This document shows positions 33,593 through 45,327 of a DNA stretch of 64,000 bases, piece by piece. The stretch is taken from positions 1-64,000 of the forward strand of contig NOKP01000015.1 of the NCBI GenBank assembly GCA_002682825.1, given 5' to 3'. Numbering within the stretch: the stretch's first letter is position 1; each line of letters opens with the position of its first letter. Position numbers and translations under genes: made by a program. Below the pieces are notes generated by a model that did not search any database, was not told where the DNA came from, and was given only the letters and a program-made list of their open reading frames with translations. The stretch comes from Neonectria sp. B-13. Its lineage: Eukaryota; Ascomycota; Sordariomycetes; Hypocreales; Nectriaceae.

Positions 33593-34660
33593 TTACTTCG
33601 CACTCATTGATTCTCTCTTCACGGCGAGGTTCTTCCTGAAGAAACGGGTGAGTTTGTCGAAAGGGATGAGATCCACGCGATCGTAGAGGTCGACGTGACC
33701 GGCGCCGGCCACCCAGATCAGCTCCTTCGGTTCGGCCGCACGCGCATAAGCGTCCACGCTGAACTCGCGAGAGTGTGCTTGGTCGCCCGAGATGAACAGC
33801 ATGGGACGTGGAGAGATGGTCTCAATGTCGTTGAATGGATAGAAATTCATGAACTTGACGTTGCTCGAGAGCGTCGGGTGCGTCGTGAGCTCCCGCGATG
33901 AGCCCTCAGGCGTGAATTCGCCGCGGGTGGTGCGGTAGAAGTCGTAAAACTCGCGATCGATGGGAGTCGACTCAGCCGTGATCTCCTGAGGAGTGCCGCC
34001 AGTGTACTCAATCTCGCCTCCGTCCGCCTCAGTCCAGCGCTGCTTCGCCGCGCCGGCCACGATTTCCTTGCGCTGCTTGATGCTTTGCGACTTCCGCAGC
34101 CCGTTGCGATTGACGGCGCCCATGTCGTACATGCTGGACGTCGCCACGGCCTTTATGCGCGGATCAATCTTCGCCGCACTGATCGCGAAAGAACCGCTGC
34201 CACAGATGCCGAGGACGCCGATCCGCTCGCGGTCAACCAAGTCGTGTGTGCCGAGATAGTCAACTGCCGCGCTGAACGCCTCTGCGTAGAAGTCCGGCGA
34301 CACTGCGTTGCGCGGCTCACCCTCGCTGCCGCCCCAGAACGGGATGTCGAGCGAGACGGTGATGAAACCCTGCTCGGCCAACTTCGTGGCGTAGAGGTTC
34401 GCGCTCTGCTCCTTCACTGCCCCCATAGGGTGGCCGACGATGATCGCCGGCGTATCGACCCTGCGGCTGAGGTTGTTGCGGATGAAGAGGTTGCCCGCAA
34501 CAGTCGTCCGGTATTGGCTCTGGAAGGTAATCGGCTGAACCGTCACGGTGTCGCTGCGGTAGAAGTTGTCGGCTCCATACGACAAATTCTGTGCCATTGC
34601 TGGCATCATGTTGACCATGGTCACCAGGCCGAGCGTGGCGATGCTACGTCCCATCTTCAT
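33593..34660 (-). CDS. Secreted alpha/beta hydrolase, intronless and bacterial-looking
   Basis: Serine hydrolase of the dienelactone-hydrolase/YcjY-like alpha/beta group, 355 residues, single exon. The N-terminus is a signal peptide (start MKMGRSIATLGLVTMVNMMPAMAQ, with AxA-Q cleavage typical of bacterial exports). Motifs: PAIIVGHPMGAVKEQ (oxyanion His-Pro), then SLDIPFWGGSEGEPRN, then the nucleophile elbow GICGSGSFAIS (G-x-C/S-G-S-G; near residue 155), PRPMLFISGDQAHS (acidic residue), and GAGHVDLYDRVDLIPFDKL with the catalytic His. Unlike its neighbours it has no intron and higher GC in third positions, and the sequence reads like proteobacterial or actinobacterial homologues. Horizontal acquisition is inference. 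The Cys before Ser in the elbow leaves the exact nucleophile (C or S) open. Confidence 0.85.
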   Translation of the reverse strand: MKMGRSIATLGLVTMVNMMPAMAQNLSYGADNFYRSDTVTVQPITFQSQYRTTVAGNLFIRNNLSRRVDTPAIIVGHPMGAVKEQSANLYATKLAEQGFITVSLDIPFWGGSEGEPRNAVSPDFYAEAFSAAVDYLGTHDLVDRERIGVLGICGSGSFAISAAKIDPRIKAVATSSMYDMGAVNRNGLRKSQSIKQRKEIVAGAAKQRWTEADGGEIEYTGGTPQEITAESTPIDREFYDFYRTTRGEFTPEGSSRELTTHPTLSSNVKFMNFYPFNDIETISPRPMLFISGDQAHSREFSVDAYARAAEPKELIWVAGAGHVDLYDRVDLIPFDKLTRFFRKNLAVKRESMSAK

Positions 34661-35769
34661 AATGCTGGTGTCGGTTGCTAGTTGGGTGTGTAGCTAACTG
34701 TGAGGGTTTGTAATTAGAATGCCTCTATCTCAGGCGGAATGCCGCTGGTCTTTATAGTTGATGAGGTATTAACAGAACTTTATTCTGCCATCGCCTACGT
34801 CATTAACCACGAACAGAAACTGGTGTTGAAGTCAATGCCGGATACTGAAGATGCATTGTTCCCTTACAAGGTACATCGAGGCCGCGTGTTGCTAATACCC
34901 TTCAACGTGAGGGCGTCAATATGCCAAGAAATATGATTGTAAATGCTTTGCTTGATTTACAGTTTGAGCTAATTTTTCGTATTGGCTATACATAATAACT
35001 CCTGCATAGCCCCGAGATCTTTACGAGTCGCCATAGCTAGAGCTTCAGAAAATTGTACCTACGTAATCGAATGATTGATCCGAGCGGCACCCTACTATAA
35101 CTATTAAACTGCCCATGTCTACTGGACAGAGCAAGGGAGAGGAACGCGCGTCTGGTCATGGATCAGTTGAGGCTGTACTCTACAAGAACACACTAATGCA
35201 ACCTGCTGACGGACCCCTCTGTGATACTGCTTGGCACTTGGAAATGTAACTAAACTGTTACAGCCTAGGATTGACCAGGTGGTCACAACTGGCAGAACTA
35301 GACATGCTCACTTTGCCTAACCCCTATGACATCAAGGACAAAAATGGAAGGCTTTCAACAGGTCTGATAAGATAAGGAGCCCAGAACGCTAGCTTGGTCA
35401 GGTTAGCAGCAATATGCAGTGTAAGGGTCCGGGTCTTAGACTACCTTGCATCCATACCGCTCGTTATTCAACCTAATTTCGGCCCTACTTTCGTGTTGGC
35501 GAGACTTGACGACACTTGACCCTCTATCGCCGAAAAAGAAAACCATAGAAGTCTCCTATTATCACCGAAAAGAACTAGAATCGTGTTGTTATCGCCGAAA
35601 GCACCTTGAAGCTTCCAAAAGAGTTTGATGCTAGACGTGGCTTATATGTATTTTATTAGCCATCCTTTCGCATCGGAGACATCGGATTTGGTCCTGGATC
35701 ACCAACACTATCTACCATCAAACTCACCACCACTTGTTTATTTGCAATTACCTTCATACTGCAAAAAAG
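34661..35769. other. Intergenic with a three-fold short motif
   Basis: 1.1 kb, no supported gene. ATCGCCGAAA occurs at 35526-35535 and 35591-35600, with ATCACCGAAA at 35561-35570, spaced 35 and 30 bases, 170-240 bases before the EthD start; could be repeated protein-binding sites. Confidence 0.4.
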
Positions 35770-36093
35770 ATGACTGTCACCGTCACTGTTCTCTTCCCCA
35801 ACGAGCCCGATGCCAAGTACGATATCGATTACTACGTCAACAAACACATGCCCCTGGTCCAGAATCTGTGGGGTAAATACGGCGTTAAAAGCTGGTCTGT
35901 GACTAAATTTGCTGTCGGTCCTGATGGTTCGGCTCCCCAATACGCCTTTGGATCAACCGTTGTCTGGGGCAGCCACGATCAAATCAAGACAGCATTTTCT
36001 GGACTCGAAGTTGGTCAAATCATGGGGGATGTGGCAAATTTTTCGAATAAGCAGGGCATCTTCCTCTATGGAGATGTCTTGCATAAGGAATAA
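35770..36093 (+). CDS. EthD-domain protein (dimeric alpha-beta barrel)
   Basis: 107 residues, single exon. Starts [20 protein letters not shown]; the [20 protein letters not shown] segment (about residues 22-41) is the EthD signature 'Y-x-x-x-HMPL'. EthD proteins often act as cyclases/decarboxylases in polyketide pathways or in ether and aromatic degradation. The open frame extends upstream to an ATG at 35734 (12 extra residues); the downstream ATG fits family starts better and follows AAAAAAG. It stands alone here, without a PKS, so any pathway role is unknown. Confidence 0.9.
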   Translation: MTVTVTVLFPNEPDAKYDIDYYVNKHMPLVQNLWGKYGVKSWSVTKFAVGPDGSAPQYAFGSTVVWGSHDQIKTAFSGLEVGQIMGDVANFSNKQGIFLYGDVLHKE

Positions 36094-37028
36094 AGGGGAG
36101 CATGAGGGGACAAAGAAAGCTGAGAGACTGCATAGCAAAGAGAAAGATAACTTTCTCTTTAAGTGAGCAAAATTATATGGAATACTTTACTCCAAGTAAA
36201 GGCTTGCAAACGTTTAGGCTGAACTACTCGCCCCCAAGACCAGGATGTTGGCATCACTGGATCCGCCGTTTTTCGTGCTAAGACTTTTCTCCTTCAAACG
36301 TTTGAATGACACAATTCCACAAGGTCCGGAGCATCCAGAGCCGCAGTGTTGCGTTGCCACGGCTAGAGTCTATTGAAGCCTGCCCAGTAACTGTACACAT
36401 GCAACTCGGCCCTGTGTTGATCGACTCGCTTCTCAATCCATAAAACTTCGATCGCTAGATGCAGTCGTAACATCAAAATGACGTCCTGCCTTTCCGGTGA
36501 GAGAATCTCATCTATCTACATACTAACGCTGATTGTACCGGATCGGGTTATCGCCTTGCCATCCAAATATGATCCCAAAAGGTCTCTGCCTCTAATATGG
36601 AAACCGAGCATATCGTCGAGATTATCGTCTCTCCAGTGTTTTCAGCACATCGATTTGGGGAATCACCGATGCTTCCTTTCGTGGACTTTCTGGCATCGAT
36701 TGAGTAAGCGATCATGATACGTGATGTTGACATGTTGACATGTTTCCGCATTCTCACATCATAGGCGGATGACTGACTGGATTTCTTACCGAGCTCGATT
36801 ACGACGTTCTCGTAGGCTACCAACTTTACAGCAGCTGTCATGCATCCCCATTTCTCTTTAGGGAAACATCTGAGTCAAAGTAGATTGAGTCGTCTTTAGT
36901 ATTGCGAACATTGTGTAGCACTATGAGAAAGTCCGGGCATATTCATAATACAGCTGAGCTTAAGGCTTCACCACAATTCCACCAAACTTATCATGCACTC
37001 TTCATCACATTTCAATGTCAATATTTCA
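36094..37028. other. Intergenic with weak minus-strand coding trace
   Basis: A minus-strand stretch 36548-36841 starts MTAAVKLVAYENVVIELG and a different frame downstream reads IDVLKTLERR and DMLGFHIRGRDLLGSYL, separated by what could be an intron (GTAAGAA...CCAG) and a one-base shift. Composition is protein-like but I do not recognise it; likely a decayed gene. Confidence 0.35.
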
Positions 37029-37878
37029 TCAGTTATAGCTAATAACCTCCACGTTTCGAACTTGAAAGGTCGTTGCTATGAATTGCAGTGGTTAGTCGAC
37101 ATCAAACAACACAGGAAAGCCTACTCACTGGTAGTAGGTCCAGGCGTCCCTGATGATCCTTCGGTTTGGTAGTCAATAATGCTATAAATGTTCATATCAG
37201 CTGTGAGCCTGTAAGAAATCGAGTGTTGATATTCGCGTACAGCCGAAGCCCCTGGCCAATATAACCTCTCGCGTATTGCGTCGTAATCAGTGTTCCGTCA
37301 AGGTAAAAGCTGATGCTGATGTCGGACCCGTTTTCATCGCGCAGCTCAGCCTTGACAGAGTGCCAGTTGGTCGGGTCCGGATAGTCCACATCAAGGGCAG
37401 CGACTTCGCTCGAGGTGTTGAAGGTGTTGAACGATATCTTGCCATTTCCCTTCCACTCGGCAATGTCAATCTCAGGAGGCCACCCACTGGCTGCATTCAA
37501 CCAGAAAGCCGGCCATGTGCCCAACTCAACGGGCGCGATGAACTCGGCGTTGATGTCGTACCCTCCGCCAGCGGCCACAGTGAAGGTCGACTTGGCATGG
37601 ATAGTTCCAGACAGGTAATGGATGGGATCGGGCTCAGTGGAGACTGGCTCGGCTGTAAGGGTGAGGACGCCGTCAGTCACGGAGACATGAGCCTCGTCCA
37701 TTCGAGCGCCGCCATTGTGGGTATCGCTCCAAGGGTAAAGGTAGTTCCAGTACGTCTCAAGAGAAGAGAACGAGTCGGCGGGGATCTCAGTGGTCGCTCG
37801 TCGTTCCAGAGATGGCTTTATATGAAGGCAAGAAATGCCAGTAGACTGCAAGGCAAGGAGAAAAGCCTTGAGTAGCAT
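37029..37878 (-). CDS. Secreted GH16 family beta-glucanase-like protein
   Basis: Hydrolyses or transfers beta-1,3/1,4-glucans; secreted (signal peptide MLLKAFLLALQSTGISCL). Exons 37241-37878, 37129-37181 and 37029-37075 total 738 nt, 245 residues. The catalytic motif PEIDIAEWKGNG (ExDxxE, about residues 140-150) is intact; upstream TWPAFWLNA and downstream ISFYLDG are normal GH16 strands. Splicing restores QGLRLIIDYQTEGSSGTPGP and ends FQVRNVEVISYN, the classical GH16 ending. The tiny middle exon (53 nt) explains why simple frame-reading stops early. Role in plant wall or own-wall remodelling cannot be decided. Confidence 0.92.
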
Positions 37879-38485
37879 GATGGCGACCAGTCCAATATTA
37901 TTCTAGACTGAGTTGACGATGCAAAGGCTCTGCTGAAATTGTGGCGTTGATAGTTTATATGTCTCTCTTTGCTTCCGGGACAAGAGGTAAAACAGTTGCA
38001 CGGTCTCGGGTTAAGTAACCCTCATGTCGATCTGTGACCAGTGCATCGAATCATCATTTCGGAGAATACGATGTTGCATTGGCGAGGGAGCATTGAAACA
38101 GGGCCGATCGCTCAATCGGTTCATCGTATTGTATAGATAATTTTCCGAAACGCAGATCGTTCCGTATGCCCCATTGATCTGCTAAAAACCGAGTCCCGAT
38201 TCGGCCGCGTAGGAACCCCTAGTATTCTTCTACAGAATGACGTATGATTCAAGAAACGGCGGCACATATTTCTCCGTTGGACTGTTTCAACTCACAGAAG
38301 TCTACCATGATTGACTCGCAGACTCACGTGATGATGCTGGTCATATTAAGAGTCAGAGGAGTTATAGAAAGATACCGACTTGTATTCTCCTGCTAACTGT
38401 GCGACTTCTCACTCTTGTTGAGTCAACTATGTAAGCGGGAGGCGTCTTCCTACCCCCGCTGGAGTCTCCTAGACTTGGGTGGCCA
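37879..38485. other. Intergenic, GH16 5' flank
   Basis: About 600 bases; no gene. Contains the GH16 promoter (minus strand) and the 3' end of the second Zn2Cys6 regulator. Confidence 0.5.
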
Positions 38486-40307
38486 TCAATTATTCTCGTT
38501 TTGTAGTATCAAGCTAGGAACGCCAAAATTAGCTAGGAGAACGCGAGCCCTATCCAGCTGCACGGACAACCAGTGCTGGTCATTGTGGTCCTGGATCTTG
38601 CAACGTGCTACAGATAGTGACCACATAAAGCGATAGATTTGGCGAGGATCTTCTCCCAGAGCCTTGGATGCGATGGCCAAAATCTGGGAGAGAGCTGAAT
38701 CCAGCACGGCTCGAGACTCATCTCTCGGGTACAGACACAAGTACAGGATCTGTAAAGCATGGAAATCCAATGCTGCCGAGTACACTGTCCACATGAGCCG
38801 TTTACCGCCAGAGTCGGGTACCAGCTTGGCCAAGAGTAGGATATCAGCAAATTCCTACAAAGTGTTAGCAACTATTTGCCATATTATCAGGAAATTCCCA
38901 TACATCACCAAAGTTCTGAATATTCTGCCACAGTTTCGGTGGACTGGAATCATCTTGCTGGCTACGTGCCGCTGACCTTGTCAGCCTCAAAAGGTCCAGC
39001 TTCGCCGCCTGACATAGGTGATAGAGACGCAGTGGCCGATAGTTTTCGAGATCGTCGAGCAGCTCGGCTACGGGATATATCTCACCCCATATTTTGGGAA
39101 GAACAGACCGTGCACCGCGGAACAAGTTGTCGTGGGACATAAAATCGTTGGAATCTCTGGCTAGGAGAGCACTGCAAAGCTGCCCGCAGTTCGCGTTGCC
39201 AGAAGCAGAATCTGCATCCAAGTATCTACGAGACGGGTTAACCAGAGACTCTCCGAAGGGCAAACAGAAACTGACAGTGTAAGCAACAACATTGGCTGGG
39301 AAGCGTATGGCAGTTTCTCCCCGTTGGCGTTTCCGCCGCTCTCTAGGTACGGCCTCAAGAACGAGCGAATTCCATCAAGGTGGACCGAAGACGTTCCTGT
39401 GCTCTCGGAGTCATACGCCTCAAACTTTAATATTAGAAACCACATTGCAAAAAGGGCATTGATATCATTGCTCCGTCCCTCTGAGTGACAAATATGATCC
39501 AGTAGAGACGACAAATCCTTCAAGGCCAAGCTGTAATGCGTCGCGGCGGCATCTCCAATGCGTTGTGCTTTCTCGAGAGACCGTCCCGGATCATTACCAT
39601 CTTGAGCGGCAAGTAGTTCTTGAGATCGTAGCTCCATGGCGGCAACAGCAATAAAGCTCCTCATTACTCCAGAGTATTGACTCGCAATATGAGTATAAAC
39701 GTAAGAGAAAGAACTCCATCTCCAGGGTTTGCCATAGGTGAGGACCAGAATAGAGTCTGGGATATACAGAAAGGCTGCTCTGTCGTCGGCGCTTAGTTGG
39801 AGGGAATTAGAAAGAGGAACATGACTGGTGGATAGTGTTGGTTGAGGTGATGTTTCCTTGTTTCTTTCCATCCGAGGCGACAAGGTAGAGTCTATAGCAG
39901 TCTTGGACGTCTTGAGATGCTCACTTTGACAAGAATCATCGACGTCAAGATGTAATACATCCGCTCCTGTAACTGGGCCCGATGGAGCGAGCCGTTTCCG
40001 AGATTTGCTGGTACTATTTCCTGGTTTTGGACCTCTCCTAAAGCTCAGTGACCGTCCTGGCTCCAGCCATTCGCATTTTATAGGGCTGTTTGCACATCTT
40101 TGGCACACAGGCCTCCGCTCGTCGCATTTGACCTTTCTTGTGCGACAGGTCAAGCAGCCTGCGGACTAACGTAAGCTACCGGTTCACTTAAAGTCGTTGA
40201 AGCAGGATCATGGACACGAGTATGACCCGAACAGTACCATTTTTCGACCGTACCTTGCGGCGGTTCGTTGACGGGGGCGCAGTTGACGAGTCGTGACGTG
40301 GGGGCAT
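38486..40307 (-). CDS. Zn2Cys6 transcription factor with fungal-specific C-terminal domain
   Basis: Nuclear regulator, 544 residues. Exons 40254-40307, 39276-40165, 38904-39225 and 38486-38854 (1635 nt). The spliced N-terminus is MPPRHDSS...NRRK|SAGCLTCRTRKVKCDERR, then CQRCANSPIKCEW: C-x2-C-x6-C-x6-C-x2-C-x6-C. A basic Ser-rich stretch follows, then the helical region of the DUF3468/Fungal_trans_2 type (LYIPDSILVLTYG... YLDADSASGNANCGQLC). The 50-nt intron at 39226-39275 has a non-consensus GTCAGT donor but joins LLLTL to YLDADS, matching family sequence. No truncation. Upstream lie two copies of a 136-bp repeat. Confidence 0.88.
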
Positions 40308-40496
40308 CTTGTCGATGAGCAGCTCAGAAGATGTCCAATAAGTCTTGTTCGATGGCTCGGCAAAATGAACGGATGAAACAAGTGGAAAGAATCAAGTAGG
40401 CGATTCTGGCAATGGGACTGGTTCTTTCGGCAATTTGTCTGAACGCGAAGAGAGACGACGCGAGCGAAGGTGGCAAGGTGGGAATTCCCTTATCAA

Positions 40497-40632
40497 TGGT
40501 TCCGAGATGGATGAACTCCGCATTTAGAGAGAGTGAGATACCAAGCCCATGAGTGGCCACCTCGGCAATTTACCCAGGCTAGCCTGATATAGAAGTAGCT
40601 GAGTATCAAAATCGGCGTTACACATTGGATCA
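40497..40632. repeat. Tandem repeat copy 1 (136 bp)
   Basis: Begins TGGTTCCGAGATGGATGAAC, ends TTGGATCA. About 85 percent identical (by eye) to 40633-40767. It carries TGGCCACCTCGGC and GGCTAGCCTGATAT, which are conserved between copies. Confidence 0.85.
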
Positions 40633-40767
40633 TGGTTCCAGGATGGATGAACTCCGCATTCGGAGAGTGTCAGTTACTAGCCCGTGAGTGGCCACCTCGG
40701 CTATTTACCTAGACTAGCCTGATATGGAAGCAGCTAGAGACTAAACACGGCGTTGTTCATTGGATCA
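40633..40767. repeat. Tandem repeat copy 2 (135 bp)
   Basis: Begins TGGTTCCAGGATGGATGAAC, directly following copy 1 and in the same orientation. Lies between the divergent starts of the Zn2Cys6 regulator (40307, minus) and the M20 gene (40968, plus), so it duplicates shared upstream DNA. Confidence 0.85.
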
Positions 40768-40967
40768 AATAATCGACTAAGTCCTAAGTAGCAGGTTAGT
40801 GTCTTGTCAAGTTCTGTGCTGTTTGATCCGCCGAGATAGTTACTTTAAGTACATATAGGCAGCTAAGACGCAGTCCACAAGATGTATCGCATATTACTCA
40901 GTCTCAGCGTCCTTCCCATTTTCAAATATTCAATTCCCTGTGATTCAAACCGCTGTACGAATACAAG

Positions 40968-42392
40968 ATGGGCTCCCTGGGCTTCTCTACCGAGCGATTG
41001 CACCATGACATTTCCAAGTCAATCGACTACCACATGCAAGACCTGGTTGCAATTTGCGCACTAGTACCTCGCTCCGCTTGCCCTTCATCTTGTAACTGCC
41101 TGACTGACATTGAGGTTGACAGATCCACGAGAACCCGGAACTCAACTACCATGAATTCAAAGCGCACGACAACATCTGCCATCTTCTGGATCGTCTAGGA
41201 TACCACGTGAAAAGACACGCATATGGGCTTGAGACATCTTTTGAAGTCGAGTTTGGTGAGGGAGGCAGTCTAGTCGTTTTCAATGCTGAATATGACGCGC
41301 TCCCCGGCCTGGGCCATGCCTGTGGACACAATCTGATTGCGACGAGCTCTATTGCCGCATTCCTCGCGACAGCTGAGGCAATCAGAAATAACAATGTCAA
41401 GGGAAGGGTGAGATTGCTGGGAACGCCAGCCGAGGAAGGGGGCGGTGGCAAGATTCGTCTGATCGAAGCCGGGGCGTACCAAGGGGTCGACGCTTGTCTC
41501 ATGGCGCATCCCACCGGACGTCTTTTTCCCAAGGGGAGCCAAGCTGTCGAGGGCATCACGGCTGTCAAATCGAGTGCTCGAAGACACGTCGATGTGACCT
41601 TCCAAGGTCAGAATGCTCACGCAGGGAACACTCCGTGGCACGGAAAGAATGCCTTGGACGCTGTCGTGTCTTCTTACGTCAACATATCCCTTCTACGTCA
41701 GCAGCTGCCCCCTACGGTCCGCGTCCATGGAGTTATCCGCCAGGGAGGTGCGGAGTCGAATATCATTCCAGACTCCGCGAGCCTTGAGTACGACCTGAGG
41801 GACTCCAGCGCCGAGAACATTCACGAGCTCTCTGATAAAATTGAAGCGTGCTTTAAGGCTGGTGCGTTAGGAACTGGTTGCACTGTCAAGTGTGATTGGA
41901 AGTCGTAAGTGCATAATCGTGATAAAAATGTTGTGCATGTGTTGTTTCTGACTCGATTTCAGAGATACGTATTACATGGAGCTTCGCCCAAACATGGTAA
42001 TCTCAAACCAGTTCACAAAACACATGAAGGCGTTTGGTAGAATCTATCTAGACGGTGCTGGACAACCGCCCATGGGAGCTTCTACAGATATGGGTAAGTC
42101 CAATACTCATTTCGACTAGTTTCGATTAACTGATAGAACCCTAGGAAACGTAACTTTTCGCGTCCCGGGCATCCACCCCATATTTTCGATCGGAACCGAC
42201 GACCTTACCGTGCAGCCTCACACGCCCGAATTTGCGGTTGCTGCTGGCACCGAGGCTGCGTTGATGAGGGCGTTGGACTGCAGCAAGGGCCTCGCGGCAA
42301 CGGCATGCGATCTGCTCATGGATCCAGGACGGTTAGACAAAGCCTGGACTGAGTTTCATGGAGATGTTAAGCCCATATGTGGCAGCCTGTAG
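40968..42392 (+). CDS. M20 family amidohydrolase / aminoacylase-like peptidase
   Basis: Di-zinc hydrolase of N-acyl amino acids or dipeptides, in the M20D/PM20D2-like group. Exons 40968-41063, 41123-41904, 41963-42093 and 42145-42392 total 1257 nt, 418 residues. Metal-binding and catalytic motifs: IHENPELNYHEFKAH (start of catalytic domain), YDALPGLGHACGHNLIA (Asp and His ligands, near residues 108-120), GTPAEEGGGGKI (catalytic Glu pair), MAHPTG (His), and SIGTDDLTVQPHTPEF (C-terminal His). The dimerisation domain between contains HVDVTFQGQNAHAGNTPWHG. Intact with three canonical introns. No obvious partner; the next gene is an MFS transporter 1 kb away. Confidence 0.93.
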
Positions 42393-43459
42393 GGGCTCAT
42401 ACAGAGGAGAACCAAAACATGTATTAAATATGATAAACTGGTTTCTTGAGGAAAACCTAACACACATCTATCCTTCTATCAGACATAAAGTCTGGTTGCT
42501 GTGCTGATGACACTCGAGCAATAATTAAGTGATCAGGTCGACGTCGACGATGTAAATCATGCAGTTAAGCCAAGAAACTTTATCATCTCCGACGCTATTT
42601 ACGTTCAATACATCAAGATATAGAGTCAACTGACGAGTCGTTGTCTCATGGCGTGACCCAGCCAGACTATGAAGCCTCGATTATTCCGACGACAGACGTA
42701 GCATGACTCGACACCTGACAGCAATCAAGATGCCGCACCCCGCACTAAACCATGCTAGCATCAGGCCCCAAGCGGCTCCGAGGCAGTTTTCCCCGGATTT
42801 GAAGCGCGTGATCCTACCGTAGCAGGTCAACGGGCTGAATTGATGTGTAATACAACACAGTAGATTAGACTAGATGTTGATTAATGTGGTCTAGCGTGCT
42901 CATTTAATTGATGTTCTATCTACTACAATTGGTGATTGCGATGATCCGCGATCTGTCCGATGGATTTCCCCTCCTTTCGGCTCAATCGGGCTACCTTGAT
43001 TCAAGGTACTGAAGGCTAACTAAGATAAGAAATGCCTTTGCTTGCCGAGACGACGAATCGGAAGCCACATTTGCCGAGTTAGCCAGATTACCGCTACGTA
43101 CTCTGGTTCACAAACCCTGGTTTGCCGATGTGGCTAATCGTCATGTCTCTATTGCCGACCCTCCAAACTGTCTAGAACGACTAGAGACCACTAGTAGGAT
43201 ATCAGCAAACTTAGCTGCCCGTTTGATTAACCAGCACTCAGATGTTGCCAACTTCCTCCTATCATTCTATCTGTGGCTTATCGTGCCGCCAGTCAATGCC
43301 CCCTATGCTACCCCCCCTTGGTAGATATCTTGTTCTCCAACGTTGGCTACTTAACCAAAGCCATTTCCCTGCAAAGGATTTCCAATTCTGCTCATCATAC
43401 AACTCAGCCACCGAATCATTGACACTCAGTCCATTTTCAGCGGTTTATACAGTTTCAAC
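42393..43459. other. Intergenic, no gene seen
   Basis: About 1.07 kb. Short plus-strand frames only. Degenerate GCCGA words cluster at 43040-43160 but form no clear repeat. Confidence 0.5.
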
Positions 43460-45327
43460 ATGACAACTGAGAAGATGGAAAAGGCTGCCTTGCCCGACGA
43501 GGAGCCTGTACCCAAGATTGGCGAGATGCTCAGCCTACGGGGCTCTGAGCTCGCGGTCGAGGAGAGCAATCGAGGGCGGCAAGTGTTGAGAAGAATTGAT
43601 GGATTGTAAGCCATGGCCCTACAAGATATTGCATTGCTCTACTAACAATTTGTGCTAGTCTGATGCCGTTGCTTCTTGTTTCATACATGCTCCAATTCCT
43701 CGATAAGCAATCTTTGAACTTTGCCTCAATAATGGGGATTATTGAAGACTTAGTTAGTCATGTCTCTATAAAACAAAACCTCACACATGTCCACTAACAC
43801 CATTCAGGACTTGGTCGGATCTAGATATAGCTGGTGCAGCAGTACGTTTTACTTTGGCTATCTTTGCTTTAGCTATCCAGCGTCGTTCCTCATGGTTCGT
43901 CTGCCACTGGGTAAATACTTGGCCGGCACAAGGTAGGCTCATCTATCTCAGCTACCCTGATAATGGCAGTATACTTATTTGGCCGATAGTCTCGTGTGGG
44001 CCGTCGTCCTTATCTGTCATGCCGCAGTGCAGGACTTTAAAGGCCTGCTCGTCGCGCGCTTCTTCCTCGGCGTCGCAGAAGCATCCATATCGCCTGGCTT
44101 CTCCTTGATCACTGGCATGTGGTATAGACGTGAGGAGCAGCCTCTTCGACACGGCATTTGGTTCATTGGCAATGCCATTGCGACCATGTTTGGAGGCCTA
44201 CTTGCTTATGGGATAGCTCACATCGGAGGACATCTACAGACATGGAGAGTAAGTGCCCCTCCCCTGTTGATAACTCGGGCTAACTTTGGCGTTCACAGTG
44301 GCTTTTCATCATCTTTGGCCTTATCACCCTCGCTTGGGCTGTAGTCCTTGTCTTGTTCCTACCCAATACTCCCGAGGAAGCCCGTTTTCTCAATGAACAA
44401 CAACGCACCGATGCAGTGGACAGAGTTCGAGGCAACCAGACGGGCATTAAGGACAATAACTTCAAGTGGGACCAAGTACGCGAGGTCGTGACGGATCGCA
44501 ATGTCTTATTGCTAATGCTATTCCAACTGGTATTCAGCATTCCGAACGGTGGTTTCACAACGGTAAAATTTCACTTCCCAGGATAGGGCTGCTCTTTTAT
44601 CTGATGTCAGTACAGTTCAGCAGTCTCGTCATGGCTGGCTTTGGATTCTCAAGATTCCAAGTTTATTTGCTCAACATCCCGATGGGCGCAATACTCGCCG
44701 TGTTTGCTCTTGGCTCGAGTTTCCTTTGCGGTCGCTTCAACGGTTACAGAACCATTATCGGGGCATGTCTGAGTCTAGTCAGGTCAGTAGAATTCCCGAG
44801 TTAACTGTTGTTCTTATGGTTGTTAACTAACACGATGTGACAGCCTGCTTGGTTCGATATTGGTTCGCTTCGGTCCTAATCAAGGCAGCCGATTGCTTGG
44901 GTTGTTCTTGTTCGTTGCTTTTGCGGCCGGCTTCCCCATTGCCCTGTCGATGGTTTCGTCTAATGTCGCTGGTTTTACCAAGAAGAGTGTTGCCTCGGCT
45001 ATGATGTTCATGGCCTACACCGCTGGCAATATCATTGGACCATTTCTCTTCTTCCCACATGAAGCGCCACAATACGCTGTGAGTTATGACAAGTCAATGA
45101 CTGAGAAATCCTTGAAGCTGATTGAATCACAGAGTGGCTTCCTGGCCACAACTATTTGTTTCGGAGTTGCGATACTGACGATGCTAACTCTGCGTTTCTC
45201 GCTTATTTCGGAGAATAGTCGTCGTGATAGGCTCCAACAAGCGGCTGCGCCACTAGAGGAAGCTGATCGGCTTGAGATATCTGATGAAACTGACGGCCGG
45301 AATCTCAACTTCCGATATGTCTACTAG
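43460..45327 (+). CDS. MFS transporter of the Dal5/Tna1 (anion:cation symporter) type
   Basis: Plasma-membrane uptake transporter for organic anions such as allantoate, nicotinate or pantothenate-like compounds. Start at 43460 (MTTEKMEKAALPDEE). Seven or more exons join into the family order: LMPLLLVSYMLQFLDKQSLN (TM1), GYLCFSYPASFLMVRLPLGKYL (TM2), VARFFLGVAEASISPGFSLI (TM4), GMWYRREEQPLRHG, FLPNTPEEARFL (end of TM6), then TM7-12 with ASAMMFMAYTAGNIIGPFLF. Two junctions were fixed by matching family sequence: 44016-area acceptor GATAG giving GTSLVWAVVL, and donor after GGFTT with acceptor GTACAG giving TTFSSLVMAG. C-tail is acidic. Intact. Confidence 0.88.
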
